Source of the DNA: DATBRG01 sp036560445 | GTDB lineage: Bacteria > Pseudomonadota > Gammaproteobacteria > Burkholderiales > Methylophilaceae | Reading direction: 5' to 3' | NCBI GenBank assembly: GCA_036560445.1 | Contig: DATBRG010000031.1 | Coordinates: 1 to 32,334, forward strand | DNA: 32,334 nt | Shown: positions 24,340 to 31,390 of the stretch, piece by piece | Layout: the number at the start of each line of letters is the position of its first letter | How positions within the stretch are numbered: the first letter of the stretch is position 1 | Made by a program: the position numbers and the translations under genes | Notes under the pieces: model-generated | What the model was told of the DNA's origin: nothing | Database searches by the model: none | Seen by the model: only the letters and a program-made list of their open reading frames with translations

Positions 24340-24839
24340 GCAGGATTTACAGCTTTCCCCCTATCACTACGCAGGGCATGCGAGTGCTGATTCTGGGCTC
24401 CATGCCTGGCGAGATGTCCCTGTGTATGAACCAGTATTACGCACATAAACAAAATGTGTTCTGGAAGATGATGGGTGAGCTTATCGGCGCGAGGCCTGAA
24501 CTTGGTTACGAACAACGTATCGCCAGGCTGCAAGCCAGTAAAATCGGGCTGTGGGATGTATTGATGTCCTGCCAACGCAATGGCAGCCTGGATTCAGCGA
24601 TTGACCACGCCACCATCCAGCCGAATGACCTTGCAACGCTTTATGCAAAGCATCCCAGCCTGACCCATGTGTTTTTCAACGGGGCTAAAGCTGAGGAAAC
24701 CTACCGGCGCTTTGTATTACCAAAACTAACCGCCGACCAAGCTCATCTACATTATGAACGGCTGCCATCCACCAGCCCGGCACATGCAGCCATGAGCTAT
24801 CAAGAAAAACTCAAGGCCTGGCGCCAAATCCTTATCTAA
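24336..24839 (+). CDS. DNA-deoxyinosine glycosylase (UDG superfamily, family 6-like), probable CTG start
   Basis: A uracil-DNA-glycosylase-fold repair enzyme that should excise hypoxanthine from DNA. VLILGSMPGEMSL is motif I, QYYAHKQNVFWKMMGEL follows, FFNGAKAEETYRRF is the central Asn-Gly motif, and ERLPSTSPAHAAMS is the C-terminal loop. The first ATG is at 24378, but the frame stays open upstream and encodes SRIYSFPPITTQG. I recall the SFPPI segment as conserved at this family's N-terminus. A CTG at 24336 lies six bases after a perfect GGAGG and overlaps the doxX stop (CTGA), so I take it as the start, giving 167 residues. The ATG form would be 153 residues and has no good ribosome binding site. 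The stop overlaps that of convergent rlmD. Confidence 0.8.
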   Translation: MSRIYSFPPITTQGMRVLILGSMPGEMSLCMNQYYAHKQNVFWKMMGELIGARPELGYEQRIARLQASKIGLWDVLMSCQRNGSLDSAIDHATIQPNDLATLYAKHPSLTHVFFNGAKAEETYRRFVLPKLTADQAHLHYERLPSTSPAHAAMSYQEKLKAWRQILI

Positions 24840-26164
24840 AGCTCAAAGAGTGCTATCGATTCCACATGTGCCGTGTGCGGGAACATATTGATGACGCCAC
24901 AGGCTGCCAGACGATAACCCTTGGTATGCACCAGTACACCTGCGTCACGCGCCAGTGTGGCAGGGTTGCAAGAGACGTAAACGATACGCTGTGGGCTGCC
25001 AACACCATCATCGGCCAGGGATTTAATCAGTTCCAACGCACCATCGCGCGGCGGGTCAATAAGCCATTTATCAAAAGCGCCGATCACCTGTAGGCTTTCT
25101 GGAGTCATCTTGAACAAGTCAGCTTCACAAAACTCCACCGCCTTTTCCAACCCATTCAGCCTCGCGCTTTCCACAGCACGCGCTACCAGCGCAGCAGAGC
25201 CCTCCATACCTAAAACCTTGGCGCCGCTACGCGCTATCGGCAAGGTAAAATTACCCAAGCCACAGAAGAAATCGGCAATCCGCTCGTTCTTTTGCGGGCT
25301 TAAGAGCTGCATAGCCCGGCGCAGCATTACGCGGTTGATATGTGGGTTAACTTGCGTAAACTCAGTCGGCTTGAACGGATAAGTGAGATCAAATTCTGGC
25401 AGTGTGTAACTCAACGCCGGACCATCTTTGGGATGGAATGGCATCACCGTGTCGGGCCCTTTGCTTTGCGTCCAAATCTGCACGCCATGATGGTCGGCAA
25501 AGTCGCGTAATAAAGGCTCATCTGCGGGCTGCAAAGGTTCCAAGATGCGCAACACCAGTACTGTCGCATGCTCGCCAACTGCGACTTCAATCTGCGGCAG
25601 CTTGTCTATAATGCTGAGCTTGGCCACCAGTTGTTGCAGCGGCACGATCAACGCAGAGACATGCTGTGGCAGCACCTCACAGCTATCCATATCGGCAACG
25701 AAACTACTGGCTTTCTCGTTAAACCCAACGAGCACCCCGCCCTTTTTCGGCACATGGCGCACACGCAAACGGGCCTTGTGGCGGTAACCCCAAGCCGGGC
25801 CATAGATGGGCGGCAACATGGTTTCAGATTTAACCTTGCCGATGTGCCACAGATTGGATTCCAGCAAACGTTGCTTGGCCGCAACCTGTGCTGAGAATTC
25901 CAGATGCTGCATGGCGCAGCCGCCGCATTTGCCAAAGTGCGGGCACTTGGGCGTGGTACGCAGGTTGGATGCTTTCAGGATATCCACCACATCCGCCACC
26001 TCATAGGTGTTCTTCCTGCGATGGGATTTGTAGGTGACCTTCTCGCCGATGAGTGCGCCTTCGATGAAGATGGTTTTACCTTCTACGTGCGCGACACCGC
26101 GGCCTTCCTGGTCGAGTGATTCAATATGGGCAACAGGTGAATTTTGTATGGCTGAATTTTGCAT
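24836..26164 (-). CDS. rlmD: 23S rRNA (uracil-1939-C5)-methyltransferase
   Basis: A 442-residue RNA methyltransferase. Residues 1-60 form a TRAM RNA-binding domain (HIESLDQEGRGVAHVEGKTIFIEGALIGEKV, in part). CPHFGKCGGCAMQHLEF gives the 4Fe-4S ligands Cys74, Cys80 and Cys83, with the fourth probably in VADMDSCEVLP. The catalytic half has FTQVNPHINRVM, the SAM motif IADFFCGLGNFTLPIARSGAKVLGMEGS, LIDPPRDGALEL, and the nucleophile in YVSCNPATLARD. The combination of TRAM, the iron-sulfur cluster and this motif set points to RlmD over TrmA or RlmC. It is monocistronic and converges on the glycosylase gene with a four-base overlap. Confidence 0.93.
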   Translation of the reverse strand: MQNSAIQNSPVAHIESLDQEGRGVAHVEGKTIFIEGALIGEKVTYKSHRRKNTYEVADVVDILKASNLRTTPKCPHFGKCGGCAMQHLEFSAQVAAKQRLLESNLWHIGKVKSETMLPPIYGPAWGYRHKARLRVRHVPKKGGVLVGFNEKASSFVADMDSCEVLPQHVSALIVPLQQLVAKLSIIDKLPQIEVAVGEHATVLVLRILEPLQPADEPLLRDFADHHGVQIWTQSKGPDTVMPFHPKDGPALSYTLPEFDLTYPFKPTEFTQVNPHINRVMLRRAMQLLSPQKNERIADFFCGLGNFTLPIARSGAKVLGMEGSAALVARAVESARLNGLEKAVEFCEADLFKMTPESLQVIGAFDKWLIDPPRDGALELIKSLADDGVGSPQRIVYVSCNPATLARDAGVLVHTKGYRLAACGVINMFPHTAHVESIALFEL

Positions 26165-26258
26165 GGGCGCGATTTTACAGTAGATGAGTGCATGCCGTAA
26201 CCAAGGAAACGAGGGCCACCAATATCAGGTGCGGGCTACGAGCTGGAATAGCCAGCCA

Positions 26259-27533
26259 TCAGAGATAAACCCCAAGCCAAACTGCCGCAATCATAAAAAC
26301 CAGCCCCGGCAAAATCTTGCTGGCGTAAGCTTTACCACCTGCATAGACTGCAACAACCGCCTTGATAATGGTGTTCGTAGTAAGCCCCATCATGATGGGC
26401 AAAGCTGCATCATGCAGCGATATTTTGTTGGCGGAAACCAGAGATGCAATAGATGCCGCGTTAGCATGTGCGTCGACCAGCCCTGAAAAAATTGCCGCGA
26501 GCATAATGCCGCGAGAGCCAAACCAGTCATTAAGCGCCGCTGAGAAAAGCATAACGAGGCTGACGACCGCCGCAAACAGAATCGCCGTCTTGAGATTAAA
26601 TGCATGCCCAAGGTTATCTTCTTCCCTGGCTGCTCCCAATTCCAGGCCTTTGGCTATAAGCAACAACCCATAGGCGCAAGCCGCCAGGCCCCCAAGCAAC
26701 AAAGGCAGATAGAGCTCTTTCATCAGGCTGGGCTGTATAAAAGTAACAATCAGCGCCATTTGTAATATGGTAGCAATTGAAGACAGCACCGCGCCTGCAA
26801 CAGCCGCCTTCATTTGCAGTGGGTGCTTTGATGCACGAACCCCCATCGCGTGGATGGTGGCTGTACTGGAAATGAAGCCCGCTGCAAACCCCGCCAGCGG
26901 CAGCCCAAATTTGTAGCCAAGAATACGTGTCGATATGTAGCCTATCGCACTCACCCCCATAATGAGTACTATCAGACTCACCACTGTATGAGGATTAATT
27001 GCGTTAAACGGCCCTATTGCATGATCTGGAGCCAGCGGTAACAGAATCAGGGTAGCCGCAAGAAACAAAATGGCGTCATGTAATTCGTGTTCTGTCAGTA
27101 CACCTTTAACAAAATAATGAATCTGGTTTCTGGCCGCCAGCAGCCCCGCCAGAATTGTACCCAAGCCTGCGGCAACCAGTGGCTCACGTATCGCAAGCCC
27201 GCCAATCAAGCAAGTAAGCAGTAAGGACATCTCTGTGGTCATGCCATGGTCCTGAGCATCCACGCGCTGATAAGAAACCAGCGCAAGCAACCCAACAATC
27301 AGGGCAATAATTGCTAGCAGTAATGTATCGCCAAGTAATACGCCAACGGCCCCAAGGATGCTGACCACCGCAAAAGTGCGTATCCCGGCAGACTTGAGGT
27401 TTGCGCGTGTGGCTTTCTGCCGCTCCCTTTCGGCGCCAATGAGCAAGCCAATCCCAATGGCAACGCACAACCCAACCAGGGATGGGTAGTTGGCAAGAAA
27501 CTTGAGATTAAAAACGCCTGTATCGGTACTCAT
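26259..27533 (-). CDS. MgtC/SapB + DUF4010 fusion membrane protein
   Basis: A 424-residue polytopic membrane protein. The N-terminal half carries the MgtC/SapB signature VAIGIGLLIGAERERQKAT, then AGIRTFAVVSILGAVGVLLGD. The C-terminal half is DUF4010 (GYKFGLPLAGFAAGFISSTATIHAMG, AILFAAVVSLVMLFSAALNDWFGSRG, LVDAHANAASIASL). About eleven to twelve hydrophobic helices are visible. MgtC proteins affect magnesium limitation and ATP synthase; the function of the DUF4010 part is not known, and the arrangement is a common full-length architecture. It stands alone: a 94-base gap with no good terminator to rlmD, and a 204-base gap upstream. The transported substrate, if any, is unknown. Confidence 0.9.
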   Translation of the reverse strand: MSTDTGVFNLKFLANYPSLVGLCVAIGIGLLIGAERERQKATRANLKSAGIRTFAVVSILGAVGVLLGDTLLLAIIALIVGLLALVSYQRVDAQDHGMTTEMSLLLTCLIGGLAIREPLVAAGLGTILAGLLAARNQIHYFVKGVLTEHELHDAILFLAATLILLPLAPDHAIGPFNAINPHTVVSLIVLIMGVSAIGYISTRILGYKFGLPLAGFAAGFISSTATIHAMGVRASKHPLQMKAAVAGAVLSSIATILQMALIVTFIQPSLMKELYLPLLLGGLAACAYGLLLIAKGLELGAAREEDNLGHAFNLKTAILFAAVVSLVMLFSAALNDWFGSRGIMLAAIFSGLVDAHANAASIASLVSANKISLHDAALPIMMGLTTNTIIKAVVAVYAGGKAYASKILPGLVFMIAAVWLGVYL

Positions 27534-27737
27534 AAAAAAATAATGGGCTCTACCTCGGTCAGTTTGCTTGAACCAACCTGAATTCTAAGCATCTCTGGAA
27601 TCACATTATTTCCTTATCAAAGAAGTTTCTTGACTGCGCGGTTCTAGCCAACAGATTTTTAATGGATTTCCTGCATCGTAAAATGCCCGGCGTTACAATA
27701 ATACCTGTCAGCAAACACGTAAGTAAAAAAACCATCC

Positions 27738-27932
27738 ATGAGCACTGAGAATACCAACCCGGCAGATGAAATTATGTGCCCATGTAGCGGCACCACGCGG
27801 GGTGATATTCAAGCCCTATTCAAGCAAGGTCTGGATATGGACGCCATATCCAGAAAAACTGGTGCTCTTTCAGGCTGTAGTGGCTGTGAATGGGATATTG
27901 CACAGTACTTGAAAGAGCTCACCGAGCAATAA
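27738..27932 (+). CDS. Bfd-like (2Fe-2S)-binding protein
   Basis: A 64-residue protein with the four-cysteine pattern of BFD-like domains. MCPCSGTTRGDI gives Cys14 and Cys16, and LSGCSGCEWDIAQYL gives Cys47 and Cys50, a C-x-C and C-x2-C spacing that holds a 2Fe-2S cluster. The 30-residue helical middle (LFKQGLDMDAISRKTGA) has the typical length. Free-standing members include the bacterioferritin-associated ferredoxin that mobilises stored iron; others act as domains in nitrite reductases. No bacterioferritin gene is nearby, so the partner is open. The 204 bases upstream contain no other gene and no promoter I would trust. Confidence 0.85.
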   Translation: MSTENTNPADEIMCPCSGTTRGDIQALFKQGLDMDAISRKTGALSGCSGCEWDIAQYLKELTEQ

Positions 27933-27975
27933 ATCAAGAAATTCCGGCCTGTTCATAGAGCCGAATATGGACGAT

Positions 27976-28042
27976 ATGCAACCAAAATGTTGCATTATTC
28001 AAAAAGTTGCATCACAATACATTATGCAACCATATAGTTGCT
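27976..28042. promoter_or_regulatory. Repeated ATGCAAC/GTTGCAT operator array upstream of the SRPBCC-arsR unit
   Basis: A 7-base word occurs five times: ATGCAAC at 27976, GTTGCAT at 27989, GTTGCAT at 28006, ATGCAAC at 28024, and GTTGCTT (one mismatch) at 28036-28042. The first pair and the last pair each form ATGCAAC-N6-GTTGCxT, 20-base and 19-base units about 48 bases apart; the inner pair forms a dyad with an 11-base spacer. The array ends 19 bases before the ATG of the SRPBCC gene. It is the natural site for repression by the ArsR-type protein encoded second in the unit. Confidence 0.6.
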
Positions 28043-28061
28043 TATATATTGGAGACCAAAG

Positions 28062-28529
28062 ATGAGCACCAATTCTGAAACAGACCGCATCGAAAGAAGC
28101 ATCGTCATCAATGCACCTCGCGAACGCGTGTGGTTTGCACTCTCAAATGCCGAGGATTTTGGCAAATGGTTCGGTGTAAACCTTGCTAGCCAGACCTTTG
28201 CACAAGGAGCGCGCACTAGGGGAATGAAGGCCAACAGTTGTGGCGGAAATGCCTGGTTCGATGTGCGTGTTGAACGCATCGAGCCGCAAGATTTATTCTC
28301 GTTTCACTGGCATCCTTATTCAGGCGACACCGCAGTGGATAACCCCGGGGAGCAAACAACCCTTGTGACCTTCACGCTGAAAGATGCACCTGGCAACGGC
28401 ACCCTGCTCTCTGTCGTGGAGTCAGGCTTCGACAACCTGCCACCATCCCGTCGTATGGAAGCATTCCCCATGCATAGCAAGGGCTGGGATGGCCAAATGG
28501 AAAATATTGTTCGTCATCTGAGCGCATAG
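28062..28529 (+). CDS. SRPBCC (AHSA1-like START) domain protein
   Basis: A 155-residue soluble protein. IERSIVINAPRERVWFALSNAEDFGKWFGV is the standard N-terminal strand and helix of AHSA1-like SRPBCC proteins. FDVRVERIEPQDLFSFHWHPY and TLVTFTLKDAPGNGTLLSVVESGFDNLP are the middle strands, and HSKGWDGQMENIVRHL is the C-terminal helix lining the ligand pocket. The family binds hydrophobic ligands and is very often paired with an ArsR-type regulator, as here. The ATG at 28062 has GGAG seven bases upstream, preferred over an in-frame TTG at 28038 that lies in the operator array. The arsR gene follows after three bases. The ligand is unknown. Confidence 0.9.
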   Translation: MSTNSETDRIERSIVINAPRERVWFALSNAEDFGKWFGVNLASQTFAQGARTRGMKANSCGGNAWFDVRVERIEPQDLFSFHWHPYSGDTAVDNPGEQTTLVTFTLKDAPGNGTLLSVVESGFDNLPPSRRMEAFPMHSKGWDGQMENIVRHLSA

Positions 28530-28532
28530 CCC

Positions 28533-28901
28533 ATGGTTACCGACAACGCTGTATCTGACTCAGGCCTGCCAGCAATCGTGAAATCCAGCGAGGGACTCGC
28601 CGGTATTTTTGCAGCTTTGGGCGACCCCACGCGCCTGAAGCTAATCGCGGTGCTTTGCGCTGGCGGGGCTTTTTCGATCGCCCAACTGACGGCCAACACC
28701 GATATCAGCCGACAGGGGGTCACCAAGCACCTACAGGTGCTCTCAGATGCTGGCGTAGTACGCGATGTGAGGCAAGGCAGGGAGCGTCTATGGCAGCTAG
28801 AGCCTGAACAGATCAACGAAGCGAAAAGAACGCTGGAAGCCATTGGAAGAGAGTGGGAAGTTGCGTTGGAAAAACTCAAGGCTTATACAGAATCACTTTG
28901 A
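28533..28901 (+). CDS. ArsR-family transcriptional repressor
   Basis: A 122-residue winged helix-turn-helix protein. LAGIFAALGDPTRLKLIAVLCAGG is the ArsR opening. The helix-turn-helix is FSIAQLTANTDISRQGVTKHLQVLSDAGVVRDVRQGRERLWQL, ending in the wing. The metal-binding cysteine motif of ArsR/SmtB sensors is absent: the ELCVCDL position reads SIAQLTA, so it is not an obvious metal sensor. The subtype commonly paired with SRPBCC proteins is thought to sense an organic ligand or act as a simple autorepressor. It starts three bases after its partner gene, and a repeated dyad array lies upstream of the pair. A strong terminator lies about 150 bases downstream. Confidence 0.92.
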   Translation: MVTDNAVSDSGLPAIVKSSEGLAGIFAALGDPTRLKLIAVLCAGGAFSIAQLTANTDISRQGVTKHLQVLSDAGVVRDVRQGRERLWQLEPEQINEAKRTLEAIGREWEVALEKLKAYTESL

Positions 28902-29048
28902 TTACTCATATGAATCTGCATATCTCCTTCCAGCATCAGTTGTAATCAATTTACTTACGCGTAAGGCCAGCCGCCTACATAAAGGCTCCATGAACCAATG
29001 GAGCTTGACCTCATTTATTTTCTATCCGGGGCAATCGAAAACCGTCAT

Positions 29049-29085
29049 AAAGCCCGGCGATTCAATTGCCGGGCTTTTTATTTTT
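29049..29085. terminator. Intrinsic terminator after arsR, shared with the VOC gene
   Basis: AAAGCCCGGC and GCCGGGCTTT make a perfect 10-base stem around a 9-base loop, followed on the plus strand by TTATTTTT. On the minus strand the stem is followed by TTT then TATG, so it may also stop the convergent VOC transcript that ends at 29116. A weaker hairpin (GCTCCAT-N6-ATGGAGC, 28985-29004) lies between it and the arsR stop. Confidence 0.88.
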
Positions 29086-29115
29086 CGACTCGTTAATGTT
29101 TCGTCCTGCCTCGCT

Positions 29116-29586
29116 CTAAGCTGGGTCAGGGCAACCCTTCCCTGCAGCGGCCCGCAATTCTTCCGGGCTCACGTCGCGCATATGCGTGGCAATCGACCAC
29201 ATATGGCCGAACGGGTCCTGCACGATGCCATAGCGATCACCCCAGAACATGTCGGCCATCGGCATGACCGGCTTGCAACCGGCAGCCACCGCCTGGTTGA
29301 ATTGCTTGTCCGCGTCCTGCACATAGAGGTGGATAGTCACACTGGTGCCGCCACGCGTATTAGGGCCGACCGAGCCCCACTCAGGGTATTCGTCGGCCAA
29401 CATGATGACGGAATCGCCAATGCGGATAGCACCATGCATCAGCTTGCCATTCTGGCCAGGCAGCCGCATGAGTTCCTCGGCGCTGAAAGCTTTCTTGTAG
29501 AAGTCGATGGCCTCTGCCGCACCGTTGCAAACAATGTGCGGCGTGACCGTATGCATGCCGTGGGGGATTGGGGCTGGTTTGCTCAT
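29116..29586 (-). CDS. VOC-family (PhnB-like glyoxalase superfamily) protein
   Basis: A 156-residue protein with two beta-alpha-beta-beta-beta modules. HTVTPHIVCNGAAEAIDFYKKAFSAEELMRL is the typical PhnB-like N-terminal module, with HGAIRIGDSVIMLADE. The second module includes SVTIHLYVQDADKQFNQAVAAG and DMFWGDRYGIVQDPFGHMWSIATH. The His and Glu positions used for metal in active VOC enzymes are partly present (GHMW), so a metal-dependent role is possible but unproven. It is divergent from a TetR gene with two matching operators between them, so it is probably its target. AAAGGAG precedes the ATG. The substrate is unknown. Confidence 0.88.
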   Translation of the reverse strand: MSKPAPIPHGMHTVTPHIVCNGAAEAIDFYKKAFSAEELMRLPGQNGKLMHGAIRIGDSVIMLADEYPEWGSVGPNTRGGTSVTIHLYVQDADKQFNQAVAAGCKPVMPMADMFWGDRYGIVQDPFGHMWSIATHMRDVSPEELRAAAGKGCPDPA

Positions 29587-29616
29587 GACGTATCTCCTTT
29601 ATAAAAACATCATAAA

Positions 29617-29662
29617 TGTGTACAGTGTACACAATATTACCAATATGTGGACAGCGTACACA
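29617..29662. promoter_or_regulatory. Twin TetR operators between the VOC and tetR genes
   Basis: TGTGTACAGTGTACACA at 29617-29633 is a perfect 17-base dyad (8-base arms around G). A second copy, TGTGGACAGCGTACACA at 29646-29662, differs at two positions. Their centres are 29 bases apart, in the 99-base gap between the divergent genes. Length and symmetry match TetR-family operators. Confidence 0.7.
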
Positions 29663-29685
29663 AGCAATATGACAGACAAAATAAT

Positions 29686-30330
29686 ATGACCGGGGAAATC
29701 CCCAAAACGCTCAAACGAGAAACCTACCGGCATGGCGATCTTTACCGCACCCTACTCGATGCAGCAGTCGAATTGGCCAGAAAAGGCGGCAAGGATGCCA
29801 TTGTGCTGCGTGAAGTCACGCGGCAGGCTGGCGTTGCGCCCAATGCCGCCTATCGTCATTTCGCGGATTTAAAATCCCTGCTGCGCGCCGCCTCCATGGC
29901 CGCGCAGGCAGAGCTTGCAACTTATATGGAAAAAGAGCTGGCGAAGATCACGCCATCCGGCGACAAGGTGGAGGATGCCCGCGCCCAGTTGCGCGCCGTC
30001 GGCACCGGCTACCTGCATTTCGCCCAGGCTGAGCCGGGGCTATTCAGGCTGGCCTTCTCGGAACACGCTGACCTCAGCAATGCTACTGACCCTGCCAGCA
30101 CGGGCAGCGGCGGGCTGACGCCATTCCAGATACTGAGCGTAGCGCTCGATGCACTGATGGAAGCAGGCCAGTTACCCAAGGAGCGACGTGAAGCTGCGGA
30201 GTTTTTTGCGTGGTCTGCCGTGCACGGCCTCGCCATGCTGCAAATCGACGGGCCATTGAGAGGGTTGGAAGCCGCACAGGCAGAAGCTATCGGCCAACGG
30301 CTGATTGATATGGTGGAGAGAGGGCTTTAG
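29686..30330 (+). CDS. TetR-family transcriptional regulator
   Basis: A 214-residue TetR-type repressor. The N-terminal DNA-binding domain is HGDLYRTLLDAAVELARKGGKDAIVLREVTRQAGVAPNAAYRHFADLKSLLRAA, a textbook helix-turn-helix with the Y-R-H-F recognition helix. The C-terminal ligand domain contains GTGYLHFAQAEPGLFRLAFSEHADL and AAEFFAWSAVHGLAMLQIDGPL, resembling the TetR_C_33 (WHG-type) domain. The frame extends upstream to a GTG at 29647, but that lies inside the second operator. ATG at 29686 is the better start, just before the conserved region. It probably represses itself and the divergent VOC gene. The inducer is unknown. Confidence 0.92.
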   Translation: MTGEIPKTLKRETYRHGDLYRTLLDAAVELARKGGKDAIVLREVTRQAGVAPNAAYRHFADLKSLLRAASMAAQAELATYMEKELAKITPSGDKVEDARAQLRAVGTGYLHFAQAEPGLFRLAFSEHADLSNATDPASTGSGGLTPFQILSVALDALMEAGQLPKERREAAEFFAWSAVHGLAMLQIDGPLRGLEAAQAEAIGQRLIDMVERGL

Positions 30331-30475
30331 GCTTACAGGAAATTGATCTCACAACAAAAGGGAGCTGTCCCATTTATTCGACCATCAACATAGGCGATGG
30401 CCTGAAAGGCGTGTCGGAATAGCTGCTCTCAGAAACAGGCTGAACTTGTCCTGACCATCAGTGTTCATACCATTG

Positions 30476-31036
30476 ATGAAAAAGCAATTTTTCTTAAGCT
30501 TGAAACCCCCGAAAGCGCGCCAAATTCTGCTTGCCCTGCTCGCACTCAGTGCAGTGACAATAACAAACGCAGCTACAGCAACCGCCAATATGCGACCCGG
30601 ATTATGGGAAATCAAAGCCACCTCGGATATTTTCAAACTGGCTCGGCTTTCCCCAGAGAGCATTCAGACCCTGAAGACTTTGGCCGAACAGTACGGCGTG
30701 GATATTTCCCAGCTCCAAATAGGGGAGACCTCTTCACAGGTATGCATCTCTCCGGAAACGGCGAATGCGAGCATCCCGCCTAATTTCCACGACCCAGACT
30801 CGGGATGCAAAACCAAAAACCCGGCCCGCAACGGAAACAAATACAGCTACGAATTCACCTGCCCCGGCCCGCAAATGAAGGGCACAGGAACAGCGCAAGG
30901 GGCATTCACGACCCCGGAACACTTCTCAGGGGAAACGCGGTTCAGTGGCGTAGCTCAAGGGATGCCTGTCGATGAGCAAGGGGATATCAGTGGCAGATGG
31001 GTTAGCTCGAACTGTGGAGGGGTGGAACCGTTCTAG
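30476..31036 (+). CDS. DUF3617-domain periplasmic protein
   Basis: A 186-residue secreted protein. The N-terminal part has a long basic stretch (MKKQFFLSLKPPKARQ) then a hydrophobic segment ILLALLALSAVTITNAATA, a signal peptide probably cut after an Ala-x-Ala near residue 36. The mature part begins MRPGLWEIKATSD, the usual DUF3617 opening, and contains conserved cysteines in QVCISPETAN, DSGCKTKN, YEFTCPG and WVSSNCGG, four in all, probably two disulfides. The function of the family is unknown. A GTG at 30461 would add five residues; the ATG at 30476 gives a conventional signal peptide. It has no operon partner; 145 bases separate it from tetR. Confidence 0.8.
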   Translation: MKKQFFLSLKPPKARQILLALLALSAVTITNAATATANMRPGLWEIKATSDIFKLARLSPESIQTLKTLAEQYGVDISQLQIGETSSQVCISPETANASIPPNFHDPDSGCKTKNPARNGNKYSYEFTCPGPQMKGTGTAQGAFTTPEHFSGETRFSGVAQGMPVDEQGDISGRWVSSNCGGVEPF

Positions 31037-31094
31037 TACGGTCATCCTGGCGTATAGAAAGGGAATTTAGACAACCCTCAGAAACAAATTGAGA

Positions 31095-31123
31095 TTGTAT
31101 CTGTCACATAGTTGTCCTATCAT
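31095..31123 (+). promoter_or_regulatory. Candidate promoter of the 54-codon ORF and dGTPase-like gene
   Basis: TTGTAT and TATCAT are separated by exactly 17 bases; the -10 matches consensus at five of six positions. Transcription from here would give a leader of about 80 bases before the ATG at 31211. This is a pattern call only; a second option further down is possible in the A+T-rich leader. Confidence 0.4.
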
Positions 31124-31133
31124 GCCGTGGTCG

Positions 31134-31164
31134 GAGGTAGCTTTGCCAAGATGGAAGCTATCTC
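31134..31164 (+). other. Leader hairpin (10-bp stem) before an A+T-rich tract
   Basis: GAGGTAGCTT pairs with AAGCTATCTC (one G-U pair) around an 11-base loop, directly downstream of the candidate promoter. An A+T-rich tract follows that holds a second dyad, TTATTATTT at 31168-31176 and AAATAATAA at 31188-31196. It could be a terminator of the DUF3617 transcript or a regulatory leader for the next gene. Confidence 0.45.
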
Positions 31165-31210
31165 TAATTATTATTTAATAATTTATAAAATAATAAATTA
31201 GGGGTAAAAA

Positions 31211-31375
31211 ATGTCAAAAGATAACACAGAGCTATTTAAGGTTTTCGCTGACATAAATAAGGTTGTATCCAAAAGCGGTAGCTACCTAGATAAGGTTTAT
31301 TCCAATATGGATTTACCAATACAGAGTAAGCCTAAAAAAACTCCTGCTCCTCAGAAACAAAAAATAGCAGCCTAA
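31211..31375 (+). CDS. Small hypothetical protein, 54 residues
   Basis: A short ORF beginning with ATG after AGGGG (eight-base spacing). It reads MSKDNTELFKVFADINKVV at the start, is mostly polar with a probable amphipathic helix to residue 35, and ends in a lysine- and proline-rich tail (SKPKKTPAPQKQKIAA). There is no signal peptide or membrane helix. I do not recognise a family. It is in the same frame as the dGTPase-like gene that follows, with only the TAA at 31373 between them, and that stop lies in the loop of a perfect hairpin. It may be a real small protein, a leader peptide controlling the downstream gene, or an N-terminal part joined by readthrough. Codons are rich in A and T, unlike the genes to the left. 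Confidence 0.5.
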   Translation: MSKDNTELFKVFADINKVVSKSGSYLDKVYSNMDLPIQSKPKKTPAPQKQKIAA

Positions 31376-31389
31376 TTTAAGGCTGCTAT
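31364..31389. other. Perfect 9-bp hairpin with the stop codon in its loop
   Basis: ATAGCAGCC and GGCTGCTAT pair perfectly around TAATTTAA, which holds the stop codon of the 54-codon ORF. Six A residues precede it (31359-31364), so read on the minus strand it has the form of an intrinsic terminator. On the plus strand no T run follows. The AAGG that could act as ribosome binding site for the next gene (31379-31382) lies across the loop and second arm. Confidence 0.75.
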
Positions 31390-31390
31390 C

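Noticed and set aside
27630..27663. TTGACT as the -35 of a bfd promoter
   Set aside because: At 17 bases the -10 position reads AGATTT, a poor match; better hexamers are at the wrong distance.
28843..29604. A 253-codon open frame on the plus strand across the VOC gene
   Set aside because: It is antisense to a VOC gene with clear motifs and a good ribosome binding site, overlaps the arsR end and crosses a strong terminator. Its translation shows no family features.
31334..31364. A7 and A6 runs in the 54-codon ORF as slippery sites for a frameshift into the dGTPase
   Set aside because: The ORF and the dGTPase are already in the same frame. A single frameshift would leave that frame instead of joining them, so only stop readthrough or a new start can connect them.
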